Shown piece after piece: positions 39,041-47,660 of a DNA stretch of 64,000 nt; positions within the stretch are counted from its first letter, which is position 1, and every line of letters starts with the position of its first letter. Origin of the DNA: Pyxidicoccus xibeiensis. GTDB taxonomy: Bacteria > Myxococcota > Myxococcia > Myxococcales > Myxococcaceae. The position numbers and the translations under genes are program-made. The stretch is taken from the NCBI RefSeq assembly GCF_024198175.1, contig NZ_JAJVKV010000015.1:174383-238382 (forward strand). Reading direction: 5' to 3'. Under the pieces are notes generated by a model. The model was not told where the DNA came from. It searched no databases and was given only the letters and a program-made list of their open reading frames with translations.

Positions 39041-40705
39041 ATGAACGACAACGCACTGAACGCCAACGTGGGCCTGAAGCTCCGCGGGCTGCGGCTCGCC
39101 CGCAGCATCAAGCAGTCGGACGCGGCGAAGGACCTGGGGGTGTCCCCCGCGTACCTGAACCTCATCGAGAAGGGGAAGCGGGTGATGCCCTTCCCGCTGC
39201 TCTGGAAGGCGCTGCGCTACTTCGACCAGGACCCCGAGCAGTTCATGTCCACGCTGGGCGAGGGCCGCGTGGACGAGGCGCTGGCGAAGCTGCTCGACGA
39301 GCCGCTGCTCAAGAGCCTCGACATCGACCCGGAGTCGCTCCAGTCGCTGTCGGCGGAGCCGAAGCTGGCGGGCACGGTGGCCGCGCTCTTCAACCTCTAC
39401 AAGAACACGCGCACGCAGCTGGAGAACGTGCTGGCGCAGCTCAACGTGGAGGAGCGCACCCGGGCGCAGGGCGGCGCGCAGAACGGCACGGTGCCGGGCG
39501 TGCGCTTCGACTACTCGCCCTTCGACGAGGTCAGCGACTTCCTGGAGAAGCACCGCAACTACTTCCCGGAGCTGGAGGAGCAGGCCGAAGCGATGCGGCG
39601 TGACGTCCGCCTGGAGCGCCAGCTCACCAGCGGCCAGCTCATCCGCCTGCTGGAGGAGCGCTTCGGCTACCAGGTCCTCTTCGACGACCCGGCGCCCAGC
39701 GGCTCGTCCGTGGTGCGGCGGCTGGACCCGGAGGCGCGCACGCTCACCCTGTCGCCCTTCCTCACCGAGCAGCCGCTGAAGTTCCAGATTGCCGCCTCCA
39801 TCGGCCTGCTGGTGATGGACCGCGAGAAGCTGGTGGAGCGCATCCTCGTGGCGGGCCGCATGCGCCACGGAGAGACCGAGCGGCTCATCAAGGTCAACCT
39901 GGCCAACTACTTCGCCGGCGCGCTGATGCTGCCCTACGGGGACTTCTTCAAGGAGGTGCAGCGCACGCGCTACGACGTGGAGCTGCTCTCCAGCATCTTC
40001 GGCTCCACCTACGAGACGGTGGCCCACCGCATCTGCAACCTGTCGGACCCCAAGCGCCCCGGCATCCCCTTCCACTTCCTGCGCGCGGACATCGCCGGCA
40101 ACATCTCCAAGCGCTACAGCGGCACCGGCATCCGCTTCGCCACCGGCGGCGGCTCCTGCGCGAAGTGGGCGGTGCACCTGGCCTTCCTCAACCCGTCCCA
40201 GCTCACCCGGCAGTACTCCATCATGCCGGACGGCACGACGTACTTCTGCTTCGCCAAGGTGCAGCTGCAGCCCATTGAAGGCTCCATCGTCAAGGGCACG
40301 GCGTACTCCATCGGCCTGGGCACCCACGCGGAGAACGCGAAGTACCTGGCGTACGGCCTGCCCACCACGGACCTGCGCAAGGACGCGATTCCCTCCGGCA
40401 TCTCCTGCCGCTTCTGCGAGCGCACCGACTGCAACCAGCGCGCGGCGGCCAGCTACCGCTTCGCCTTCGCCTTCGACGAGTACACGAAGAAGGACTGCTT
40501 CTTCTCCCCGCTGCTCGTCCACGAGCAGGGCGACAAGGTGGAGAAGGAGCGCCACGGCACGCAGCCCGGCCCCATCCACGCCCACGGAGGTGGCCTGGAG
40601 AATGGCGCGCCGCCGCAGCTGCCCGCCGTCAACGGGACTCACGGGAGCGAGAAGGACGATTCGTTGGACAAGCCGCCCCGGCGCCGCAAGGGTGGCGACG
40701 CCTGA
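39041..40705 (+). CDS. Short-chain fatty acyl regulator family XRE protein (RamB/ScfR type)
   Basis: The protein has 554 residues. The N-terminal XRE HTH (LKLRGLRLARSIKQSDAAKD, then VSPAYLNLIEKGKRVMP; about 11-50) is followed by an ImmA/IrrE-like region lacking the HExxH motif (IAASIGLLVMDREKLVERIL, then RLIKVNLANYFAGALMLPY). A C-terminal domain contains a Cys cluster (SCRFCERTDCNQRAA). This layout matches the RamB/PrpQ group controlling propionate, acetate and glyoxylate metabolism. The tail (about 510-554) is low-complexity. ATG 39041 is chosen by HTH position. Confidence 0.88.
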   Translation: MNDNALNANVGLKLRGLRLARSIKQSDAAKDLGVSPAYLNLIEKGKRVMPFPLLWKALRYFDQDPEQFMSTLGEGRVDEALAKLLDEPLLKSLDIDPESLQSLSAEPKLAGTVAALFNLYKNTRTQLENVLAQLNVEERTRAQGGAQNGTVPGVRFDYSPFDEVSDFLEKHRNYFPELEEQAEAMRRDVRLERQLTSGQLIRLLEERFGYQVLFDDPAPSGSSVVRRLDPEARTLTLSPFLTEQPLKFQIAASIGLLVMDREKLVERILVAGRMRHGETERLIKVNLANYFAGALMLPYGDFFKEVQRTRYDVELLSSIFGSTYETVAHRICNLSDPKRPGIPFHFLRADIAGNISKRYSGTGIRFATGGGSCAKWAVHLAFLNPSQLTRQYSIMPDGTTYFCFAKVQLQPIEGSIVKGTAYSIGLGTHAENAKYLAYGLPTTDLRKDAIPSGISCRFCERTDCNQRAAASYRFAFAFDEYTKKDCFFSPLLVHEQGDKVEKERHGTQPGPIHAHGGGLENGAPPQLPAVNGTHGSEKDDSLDKPPRRRKGGDA

Positions 40706-40712
40706 GGCCGAC

Positions 40713-41585
40713 ATGCACCCGTCCGACGACTCCCAACGCGCCCACATCCTCGACGCCATCCAGCAGCAGAAGAACGCGCTGGCCCCGCTGCGCATCACCG
40801 GCTCGCCCACCCAGGTGGGCCAGGGGCTGGTGACGCTGGCGGAGCTGCACGGCCTCCTGGACGACCATGCGGCGAGCCGCGGCTACTACGAGGAGGCGCT
40901 CGGCCTCTTCCAGCAGGCCGGCTACAAGCCCGGCCAGGCCCAGGCCCTCTTCGGGCTGGGCGTGGTGAAGGCCCACTTCGAGGACCACCGCGGCGCCATC
41001 GAGCGCATCGCCCAGGCCGCCCTCCTCTTCAACGAGGCGAAGGACCGCGAGGGCGAGGCCATGTCCCGCGCCGCCATCGGCGAGTCCCTGCGCTCGCTGG
41101 GCCAGCCGGAGGCCGCCGAGGAGAAGTACCAGGAGGCGCTCATCCTCCTGCGCCAGACGCGCAACCCCGACCGCGTGGCGCGGCTGCTGCTCGACATCGG
41201 CGACATCCGCATGGAGAAGGGCGAGTACGAGCCCGCCCGCAAGCGCTTCCTGGAGGCGGTGCCGCTCTTGGAGCAGGGCGAGGACGTGGAGGCGCTCGCG
41301 CAGGGCCACCTGCTGCTCGGCGAGTCCGAGGGCCTGCTGGGCAACCACGACGGCGCCCGCCCCCACCTGCTGCGCGCGGTGGAGCTGTACGAGCAGCTGC
41401 ACGACCACGTGTACGAGGCCCGCGCCCGGTGGGACCTGGGGCTGTCCTGCTACTACCTGCAGGACTGGCAGGCGGCGCGCGCCCAGTTCGAGGCGGTGCT
41501 GCCGCTCTACGAGGACCAGGGCCGCCAGGACGAGGTCGCCAAGGTCCGCAACGTGCTGGCCCACTTCGCCGCGCGCGGCGTCTGA
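40713..41585 (+). CDS. TPR-repeat protein
   Basis: This 290-residue protein is all-helical with six or seven tetratricopeptide units of about 38 residues, with the usual G-Y/A-F/A-P pattern (RGYYEEALGLFQQAGYKPGQ, then GEAMSRAAIGESLRSLGQPE and KGEYEPARKRFLEAV). It has no signal peptide and is probably a cytoplasmic adaptor. The ATG lies seven bases after the fatty-acyl regulator stop, so the two are cotranscribed and may interact. Confidence 0.82.
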   Translation: MHPSDDSQRAHILDAIQQQKNALAPLRITGSPTQVGQGLVTLAELHGLLDDHAASRGYYEEALGLFQQAGYKPGQAQALFGLGVVKAHFEDHRGAIERIAQAALLFNEAKDREGEAMSRAAIGESLRSLGQPEAAEEKYQEALILLRQTRNPDRVARLLLDIGDIRMEKGEYEPARKRFLEAVPLLEQGEDVEALAQGHLLLGESEGLLGNHDGARPHLLRAVELYEQLHDHVYEARARWDLGLSCYYLQDWQAARAQFEAVLPLYEDQGRQDEVAKVRNVLAHFAARGV

Positions 41586-41649
41586 GCGCGCCCGCGGGTG
41601 CCCGGAGCCGCGAGCGGCTCCGTGGCTCCCTGGACCGCACCCACCAGCG

Positions 41650-42156
41650 TCACGTGTGGATGCCGGCGCGCACGGCGATGGCCAGCAGTCCCAGCACGCC
41701 CGCGGCGACGGCGGCGTAGCGCCACTCGCCCTTGAGGCCCAGCAGCGTCCCGGCCACCGCGAGCCGCGCCACCGGCGTCACCAGCAGCAGCGACGCGGCG
41801 CCCTTGCGCATCAGGTCGATGGCGACGTCGACGTTCTCCGAGCGGGGCAGCGCCTCCAGCCCGAGCGACACCACGAACATCCCTCCGCTCACCACCGCGC
41901 CGCCGCGCAGCACCCGGGCAATCCACCGGTCTCCGGCCAGCGCCCTGTCGCGCCGCCGAGTCCGCCCGGGTTGCGTGACGGGCTCGGCCTCCACCTCTGG
42001 TGCCAGCGACGCGCTGGCGTCCGGCACCACCATGTTCTGACTCACCCTCGGGTCCGCCATCACCGCCGCGGACACCCTCGACGCTTCCCGCGCCGCTGAG
42101 TCGTCGGGGTCGCTCACTTCCACATGCTCGGCCACAGTCCCGCCCCTCCCTTCCAC
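41650..42156 (-). CDS. DUF1634 membrane protein
   Basis: The protein has 168 residues if started at GTG 42156; GTG 42123 is a shorter option. The C-terminal 90 residues carry three hydrophobic helices with the DUF1634 pattern (LRGGAVVSGGMFVVSLGLEAL, then LLLVTPVARLAVAGTLLGL and EWRYAAVAAGVLGLLAIAV). The N-terminal 70 residues are polar and of low complexity. It overlaps the end of the SafE-type gene by up to 43 bases. DUF1634 proteins are usually encoded with TauE/SafE permeases and may form a complex with them. Confidence 0.75.
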   Translation of the reverse strand: MEGRGGTVAEHVEVSDPDDSAAREASRVSAAVMADPRVSQNMVVPDASASLAPEVEAEPVTQPGRTRRRDRALAGDRWIARVLRGGAVVSGGMFVVSLGLEALPRSENVDVAIDLMRKGAASLLLVTPVARLAVAGTLLGLKGEWRYAAVAAGVLGLLAIAVRAGIHT

Positions 42157-42896
42157 AACATCTGGCTCGCCACCACCATCAACACCAGGGCGAAGAGCTT
42201 CTTGAGCACCGACGTGGGCACCTTCGGCATCAGCCGCCCGCCCACGTAGGCGCCCACCAGCACGCCCACCACCAGCGGCGACACCAGCGCCAGCTTGAGA
42301 TGACCCCGCAGCGCGTAGGCGGCCACGCTCGCCGCGCCCGTCACGCCAATCATCAGGTTGCTGGTGGCGCTGGCGACCTTGAAGGGCACCCTCATGCCGT
42401 AGCTCATCAGCGGCACCTTGAGCGGCCCGCCGCCCACGCCCAGCAGCGCGGACAGCCCGCCCGCCACGAAGGAGCCGGAGATGCCCAGCGGGTAGTTCGT
42501 CGGCGTGTAGTCATCCAGCGTCGCCGGCTCCACGCGCGGCGAGCGCAACAGCAGCATCTGCAGCGCGACGTAGAGCGTGAAGAGGCCGAACACCACCGCC
42601 ACCATCGCCGGCGCCACCATCGCCGCCACCAGCCCGCCGCAGATGGCGCCCAGCACCGTGGACAGCTCCAGCGTCAGCCCCAGCCGGATGTCACTCAGGT
42701 GGTTGTGCACGTAGCCCGCCGCCGCCGCGCACGAGTTGGCCACCACGCACATCAGGCTGGCCGGTATCGCCTCTTCCAGGGGGATGCCGAAGACCAGCAC
42801 GAGCGCGGGCACCAGGACGATGCCGCCTCCAATGCCAAGCATGGCCCCGAGGGTACCCGCGAGGCCGCCAGCAAGCATGAGGAGGAGCAGCGTCAT
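42114..42896 (-). CDS. TauE/SafE-family anion permease
   Basis: The protein has 260 residues with eight predicted membrane helices. The two conserved TauE/SafE half-repeats are visible: GTLGAMLGIGGGIVLVPALV near the N-terminus and GGLSALLGVGGGPLKVPLMSYG in the middle. The family exports or takes up organosulfur anions such as sulfoacetate or sulfite; the substrate cannot be told here. ATG 42896 gives the family N-terminus. It is in one unit with DUF1634. Confidence 0.9.
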   Translation of the reverse strand: MTLLLLMLAGGLAGTLGAMLGIGGGIVLVPALVLVFGIPLEEAIPASLMCVVANSCAAAAGYVHNHLSDIRLGLTLELSTVLGAICGGLVAAMVAPAMVAVVFGLFTLYVALQMLLLRSPRVEPATLDDYTPTNYPLGISGSFVAGGLSALLGVGGGPLKVPLMSYGMRVPFKVASATSNLMIGVTGAASVAAYALRGHLKLALVSPLVVGVLVGAYVGGRLMPKVPTSVLKKLFALVLMVVASQMLWKGGAGLWPSMWK

Positions 42897-43022
42897 TCCT
42901 TCACGAGGATAGGAGCGGTCCCCCGCTTCGGACAGCGGCATTCCCCCCGGGGCACGTGGCTCGCCAGGATGCCTGCCCTGCACGTGAGGGACCCACGCGC
43001 CGCACTGCGACGGCGCACGACG

Positions 43023-43967
43023 CTACGCGGCGCGTGCCCCCAGTGTGCCTTCGGGGAAGGCCTCGAGGAAGCGCGCGCGCGTACGGGGTGTGAAGGTGCC
43101 TCTCGCCATGTAGCCGTGCAAGCGACGCAGCACGCCGCGCGCCGACTCCAGCGCACCTTCCACCTCGGCCGCGAAGTCGAAGGTGTCGTTGCGGTACAGC
43201 TCCTGGAACGTCAGGTGCGCATACGCCGGCAGTGCGCGCGCCCGGCCCATGGGGCTGGAGAGGAACAGTCCGGAGACGTACAGCCCGCGCACCCAGCCAT
43301 CCACCTCCGCCTTGGAAGGCGCCTGGCCCACGCGCTCCTGCGACGACAGGCGCACCAGCTCGTAGATGCCCCGGCCGATGCCACGCCACGGGAAGCCCGG
43401 GCTCTTCACCACCTGACACTTCTCCCGCAGCCGTGACGTGCCCAGCAGGTCCACGCCGTGCAGCTCGCGCAGGTAGAAGAGCGTCTGCGCCCACTCGATG
43501 TCGCGGTGCGCATCCAGCGCGCGCTCGCCGCGGCGGCGGTGGCGGATGACCAGCCTGTCCACCACCGGATAGAGGCGGCGGTCCACGCACAGGTGCGTGA
43601 AGTAGCCCGCGAGCAGCGCCAGCCCCGGCTCGGTGCCCACCAGCGCGCCGGTGGCCACCAGCTCCGCCATCTTCAGGCCGAAGCCCACCGGCGCGCGCTC
43701 GTGGTACAGCCGGGCGAAGCGCGGCATCCCCCGCTCCGGGAGGAAGGCAGACAGCCCGCCGCGCACGCCTTCGCACAGCGGCAGGTCCGGCAGCGCCGCG
43801 CCGAAGCGCGCATAGGGCAGGTCCTCCGCGAGTGCGCGCACCCAGTCCGTCGGCAGCTCGCCGGGATTGGCGGCCATCCGTTCGATGGCGGTCAGATGCA
43901 TCAGCAACGTGGGCATTCCCTGGAGTGCTAGCCAGTGCATCGCGTCATTGCAATGCTCGAATGACAT
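43023..43967 (-). CDS. Putative zinc-dependent phospholipase-C-like protein
   Basis: This 314-residue soluble helical protein starts MSFEHCNDAMHWLALQG. His and Asp residues spread over a helical bundle (MHLTAIERM, LPDLPLCEG, LAGYFTHLCVDRRLYPVVD, YHERAPV, LDAHRDIEWAQTLFYLRE) resemble the zinc-dependent phospholipase C / S1-P1-like fold. The match is by motif layout only. ATG 43967 is preferred over upstream codons. It is divergent from pepA with 90 bp between. Confidence 0.5.
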   Translation of the reverse strand: MSFEHCNDAMHWLALQGMPTLLMHLTAIERMAANPGELPTDWVRALAEDLPYARFGAALPDLPLCEGVRGGLSAFLPERGMPRFARLYHERAPVGFGLKMAELVATGALVGTEPGLALLAGYFTHLCVDRRLYPVVDRLVIRHRRRGERALDAHRDIEWAQTLFYLRELHGVDLLGTSRLREKCQVVKSPGFPWRGIGRGIYELVRLSSQERVGQAPSKAEVDGWVRGLYVSGLFLSSPMGRARALPAYAHLTFQELYRNDTFDFAAEVEGALESARGVLRRLHGYMARGTFTPRTRARFLEAFPEGTLGARAA

Positions 43968-43975
43968 CCAGCGCT

Positions 43976-44003
43976 TTGCGCTCGACAGGGCGGGCGTTAC
44001 AGT
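43976..44003 (+). promoter_or_regulatory. Candidate promoter of pepA
   Basis: TTGCGC (43976-43981) and TACAGT (43998-44003) lie 16 bp apart, 54 bp before the pepA ATG. The match is moderate. Confidence 0.35.
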
Positions 44004-44057
44004 CCGCGCCCTTCGGCAGCCCCTCATCCCATCATCCGTTCAGGAGTTTCACGGCCC

Positions 44058-45677
44058 ATGAACTTCAGTTTCGTCTCCGGCGACGCCACGCGGGCGAGCG
44101 GCGAGCTCCTCGTCATCCCCCTCTTCGAGGGCGAGCTGGCAGACACAGCCCCCACGTCCCTGGCCACGGCCGACAGCGCCCTGGAGGGACGCCTGCGCGG
44201 CGCGGCCACCCAGGAGGGCTTCAAGGCCAAGACGGACCAGGCCTTCCTCATGCACACGCATGGCCGGGCCGGCGCCGAGCGCGTGCTGCTGCTGGGGCTG
44301 GGCAACCGCGCCCGCTTCCACCCCGAGGTGCTGCGCCTGGCCGCCGGCCGCGCGGCGAAGACGGCGCAGCGGCTGAAGGTGGGCTCGGCGGCCTTCGTGC
44401 TGCCGGCCACGGACGCGGCCGCCAACGCCGTGCGCGCGGTGGTGGAGGGCCTGGGCCTGGGCGTCTACCGCTTCGACAAGTACAAGTCCGCCGCCCGCGA
44501 GGAGAAGAACCCCGCGAAGCTGGACAAGGTCGCCCTGGTGCTGCCCGACGGCGTGGAGAAGTCCCGCGAGCTGGAGGACGCGCTGGCCCTGGCCAAGCGC
44601 GTGGCGGACGCCACCAACTGGGCGCGAGACCTGGTGAACGAGCCGCCCAACGTGGTGACGCCCACGGCGCTGGCGGAGGCCGCGCGGCAGGCGGCGAAGG
44701 AAGGCGGCCTGCAGGTCACCATCGGCGGCCGCCGCGACATCGAGAAGCTCAACATGGGCATGTTCCTCGGCGTCACCGCCGGCAGCATCGAGGAGCCGCG
44801 CCTCATCCACGTCGTCTACACGCCGAAGAACGCGCGCGACGCCAAGCGCCCGCCGCTGGCGCTGGTGGGCAAGGCGATCACCTTCGACTCGGGCGGCCTG
44901 TCCCTCAAGCCCACCGAGGGCATGGTGGAGATGAAGACGGACATGGCGGGCTCGGCCGCGGTGCTGGGCGCCATGAAGGTCATCGCCGCGCTCAAGCCGC
45001 CCTTCCCCGTGCATGCCTTCATCGGCGCGTGCGAGAACATGCCGTCCGGCACCGCGTACAAGCCGGGTGACATCCTCACCTCGCGGCTGGGCAAGACGGT
45101 GGAGATCACCAACACGGACGCGGAGGGCCGCCTGGTGCTGGGCGACATCCTCACCTGGGCCTGCGAGCACCGGCCGTCCGCCGTCATCGACCTGGCCACC
45201 CTCACGGGCGCCTGCGTCATCGCCCTGGGCAACTACATCGTCGGCGCCTTCGGCGAGCACGACGCCACGGTGAACGAGGTCCTCCAGTCCGCGCGCACCG
45301 CGGGCGAGGAGATGTGGCGCCTGCCGGTGAGCGAGCTGCAGAAGGACGCGCTGCGCTCCGAGGTGGCCGACATGAAGAACTCCGGCGAGCGCTGGGGCGG
45401 CTCCATCAACGCCGCGCTCTTCCTCAAGGAGTTCGTCGGCGAGACGCCGTGGGTGCACCTGGACATCGCCGGCCCCTCCAACAGCCCCAAGGAGCGCGGC
45501 TACCTCAGCAAGGGCGGCACCGGCGCGGGCCTGCGCACGCTGGTGGAGTGGGTGCGGCTGCGCGCCGCCACCCCGGACGACTACGAGGCCACGACGCCTC
45601 CGACGCCCCGGGCGGCCGCCACCAAGGCCGCCGCGAAGGGCGCCAAGAGCGCCCGCAAGGCCGCGAAGGGGGCCTGA
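44058..45677 (+). CDS. pepA: Leucyl aminopeptidase (PepA, M17)
   Basis: The protein has 539 residues. The M17 catalytic domain has all metal and catalytic residues: Lys272 and Asp277 in VGKAITFDSGG, Lys284, Asp295 in EMKTDMAGSA, and Asp354, Glu356 and Arg358 in the NTDAEGRLVLGD signature. It removes N-terminal Leu and other residues from peptides with two metal ions; PepA in some bacteria also binds DNA at recombination sites. The last 35 residues form an unusual Lys/Ala-rich tail (AATKAAAKGAKSARKAAKGA) that could bind nucleic acid or polyphosphate. ATG 44058 is the clear start. Confidence 0.95.
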   Translation: MNFSFVSGDATRASGELLVIPLFEGELADTAPTSLATADSALEGRLRGAATQEGFKAKTDQAFLMHTHGRAGAERVLLLGLGNRARFHPEVLRLAAGRAAKTAQRLKVGSAAFVLPATDAAANAVRAVVEGLGLGVYRFDKYKSAAREEKNPAKLDKVALVLPDGVEKSRELEDALALAKRVADATNWARDLVNEPPNVVTPTALAEAARQAAKEGGLQVTIGGRRDIEKLNMGMFLGVTAGSIEEPRLIHVVYTPKNARDAKRPPLALVGKAITFDSGGLSLKPTEGMVEMKTDMAGSAAVLGAMKVIAALKPPFPVHAFIGACENMPSGTAYKPGDILTSRLGKTVEITNTDAEGRLVLGDILTWACEHRPSAVIDLATLTGACVIALGNYIVGAFGEHDATVNEVLQSARTAGEEMWRLPVSELQKDALRSEVADMKNSGERWGGSINAALFLKEFVGETPWVHLDIAGPSNSPKERGYLSKGGTGAGLRTLVEWVRLRAATPDDYEATTPPTPRAAATKAAAKGAKSARKAAKGA

Positions 45678-45699
45678 GCGGGACTCTCCTGGGCTGGAC

Positions 45700-45726
45700 C
45701 CCGCGCGGCCTTTTCAGCGGCGCGGG
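45700..45726. terminator. Hairpin between convergent pepA and lipoprotein genes
   Basis: CCCGCGC (45700-45706) pairs with GCGCGGG (45720-45726) around a loop containing TTTT. It lies 22 bases after the pepA stop and overlaps the last codons of the opposing gene, suiting a shared terminator. Confidence 0.4.
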
Positions 45727-46331
45727 ACGGCCTGGGACACCGCGGGCGCGTTGGGCCCGGGCAGAGGACGGACGCCTTCGATGAGGGCGTCCACGCTCTG
45801 GGTGACTCCGTCCGGCGACTGCGCGGGCCACGTGGCCAGCAGCATCAGCACGCGGCCCGGCCGGCCTTCCCGCACGGCCACCCGGCCCAGCACCGCGTCC
45901 CCCACCGTGAAGTCGAAGCCCACCGCGTTCTCCGACAGGGGAATGGGCGCGGGGTCCGTGGTGGTGAAGCCCGGCTGCTGGCGCAGCCCCTCCGTCAGCC
46001 GCTCGGCGAACTGCGTGGGAGACGCCACCGCGGGGGCCACCTGCAGCACCACCTGCGCCCCGGAGACGTTGTGGCGGAGGATGACGGGAATGGAGAGCCC
46101 CTCCGGCGTGCGCTCGTTCGTCTCGTCCAGCTGCCAGTCCGCCGTGGGCCGGACGATTTCGAAGCCCAGGTCCTCGTCCACGTAGCGCCGGGCGGTGGAG
46201 TGCTGTCCCGCGGTGCCGGCGCCGCCCACGCCCTCGCCCTCGCTCCGGGCCGCCGTCACCGCCGGGCGTGAAGCGCCGCAGGCCGTGCTCAGCACCAGGA
46301 GTCCCCACGCCAGCTTCCGCATTCCGCCCAT
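45714..46331 (-). CDS. Lipoprotein of unknown function
   Basis: The protein has 205 residues from ATG 46331 (or 46322) with lipobox STAC. The mature domain (about 50-195) contains DEDLGFEIVRPTADWQLDE, VILRHNVSGAQVVLQVAPA and ENAVGFDFTV, an alpha/beta arrangement like PsbP/Mog1 or the lipoprotein LpqN-type fold. It is preceded by a Gly/Ala-rich linker. The DUF4388 gene upstream on the same strand is 57 bp away. The function is unknown. Confidence 0.65.
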   Translation of the reverse strand: MGGMRKLAWGLLVLSTACGASRPAVTAARSEGEGVGGAGTAGQHSTARRYVDEDLGFEIVRPTADWQLDETNERTPEGLSIPVILRHNVSGAQVVLQVAPAVASPTQFAERLTEGLRQQPGFTTTDPAPIPLSENAVGFDFTVGDAVLGRVAVREGRPGRVLMLLATWPAQSPDGVTQSVDALIEGVRPLPGPNAPAVSQAVPRR

Positions 46332-46388
46332 GTCGCTCGTCCCCCGCCCGCAAAGGCCGTGGACGCGAACGTGGGCATGGGAAAATCC

Positions 46389-47621
46389 CTAGGCCAGTCC
46401 CCCCTGGAGTGTCCGGTAGGTGTTGGACAACCGCTCCGCCACCTCGGGAGGGAGCACGTTGCGCGCTGAAAAGAGCGCATAGGAGACGATGGCATCCAGC
46501 GCCTCCAACGTGAGGGCGCGTCCCACCGCCTCGTCCCCCTGGGACAGGTTGGCGCGCAGCCGCGCCACGTCCACCCGGCCGTCCGGGCCCAGGGCCACGC
46601 CGGCGTAGGCGTCCTCCAGGCCCGAGGGCGGCGCGTCCAGGAAGCCGCGCAGCAGGTCCACGTCCTTGCCCGCGTCCTGCAGCGCGCGGTGCACCAGGGA
46701 CAGCAGCAGGTTGTAGCGTTCCTCGGCGGACAGCTGCTCCCAGGCCGTGCCCTCCACCGCGGGCCCGGGGGACGGGGGTGGCTCCGCGGGCCGCACCGCC
46801 ACGTTGCCGCCGCGCACGGCCTCGTCCAGCCACGTGTAGAAGCCGTAGTGCCCGCCCTCGTAGGCCGCGCGCAGCTCGCCCAGCGTGCCGCCCGCGCCCC
46901 GCTTCGCGAAGAGGGGCGCGTCCCCGGGCAGCAGCCCCTTCGGCCCCGGCTCCACGCGCATGTCCACCGGGAAGCGGCGGCGCAGGCGCGTGACTTCCTC
47001 GGTCCGTTTGATTCCGGTGAGCACCAGGTCTCTCGTGCGCTCGGGCAGCTTCACCACGTCCGCCATGGGCGCGGGGCCCTCGACGAAGAGGAAGCTGCCC
47101 TCCACCAGCTCGAAGAGGCTGAGGACGATTTCCCGCACCACGAACGTCATGGCGCTGTAGAGGTGCGCCTCGGACACCAGGCCCTCGGACGTCAGCACCT
47201 GGCCGATGCGCCGCGACGGCGTCACCCGCGACAGCGCCTGCGTCAGCTGCACCTGCGTCAGCATGCCCAGGCGCACCAGCACCGCGCCCAGCCGCTCCCA
47301 GCGCTCGGTGGACGTGGCGAAGACGACCTGCCCGTCCCGGAAGGACACGGTGCGGCGCACGGAGCCGCCCTGCACGGCCAAAAGGCCGCTGCGGATGCCC
47401 GTCAGGACGTGGGCGAAGACCTCCTCCACGGACAGGGTGCCCAGGGTGCCGGCCATGAAGCCAGCGAAGCCGGACGGCTCCTGCAGGAGGACCATCCCCT
47501 CCGGCCCGTGGAACCAGGCCGAGAGGGGACGGGAGGGGGACAGGCCCGAGGTGAGCGGCAGCTCCAGCTCCAGGAGCGCCTTCTCACCCACGAGGGGCGT
47601 GGCTTTCGGTTTCGACGCCAC
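46389..47621 (-). CDS. DUF4388 domain protein
   Basis: This 410-residue protein is soluble. The N-terminal DUF4388 domain (about 40-190) shows the pattern SGFAGFMAGTLGTLSVEEVF, then SGLLAVQGGSVRRTVSFRDGQVVFA, followed by LGMLTQVQLTQAL and IGQVLTSEGLVS helices. The central and C-terminal parts are helical with no known domain. DUF4388 proteins are abundant in myxobacteria and often fused to receiver or kinase domains; here the domain stands with an unknown C-terminus. It may be a signalling or scaffold protein. A second DUF4388 protein is at 58969. Confidence 0.8.
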   Translation of the reverse strand: MASKPKATPLVGEKALLELELPLTSGLSPSRPLSAWFHGPEGMVLLQEPSGFAGFMAGTLGTLSVEEVFAHVLTGIRSGLLAVQGGSVRRTVSFRDGQVVFATSTERWERLGAVLVRLGMLTQVQLTQALSRVTPSRRIGQVLTSEGLVSEAHLYSAMTFVVREIVLSLFELVEGSFLFVEGPAPMADVVKLPERTRDLVLTGIKRTEEVTRLRRRFPVDMRVEPGPKGLLPGDAPLFAKRGAGGTLGELRAAYEGGHYGFYTWLDEAVRGGNVAVRPAEPPPSPGPAVEGTAWEQLSAEERYNLLLSLVHRALQDAGKDVDLLRGFLDAPPSGLEDAYAGVALGPDGRVDVARLRANLSQGDEAVGRALTLEALDAIVSYALFSARNVLPPEVAERLSNTYRTLQGGLA

Positions 47622-47660
47622 GGCCCGTGCCCCCTTTGCTCCAGGCTCGACGACGCGCGA

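Noticed and set aside
38951..40810. Long minus-strand frame opposite the fatty-acyl regulator
   Set aside because: The composition is artefactual and it overlaps a real HTH regulator and its operator.
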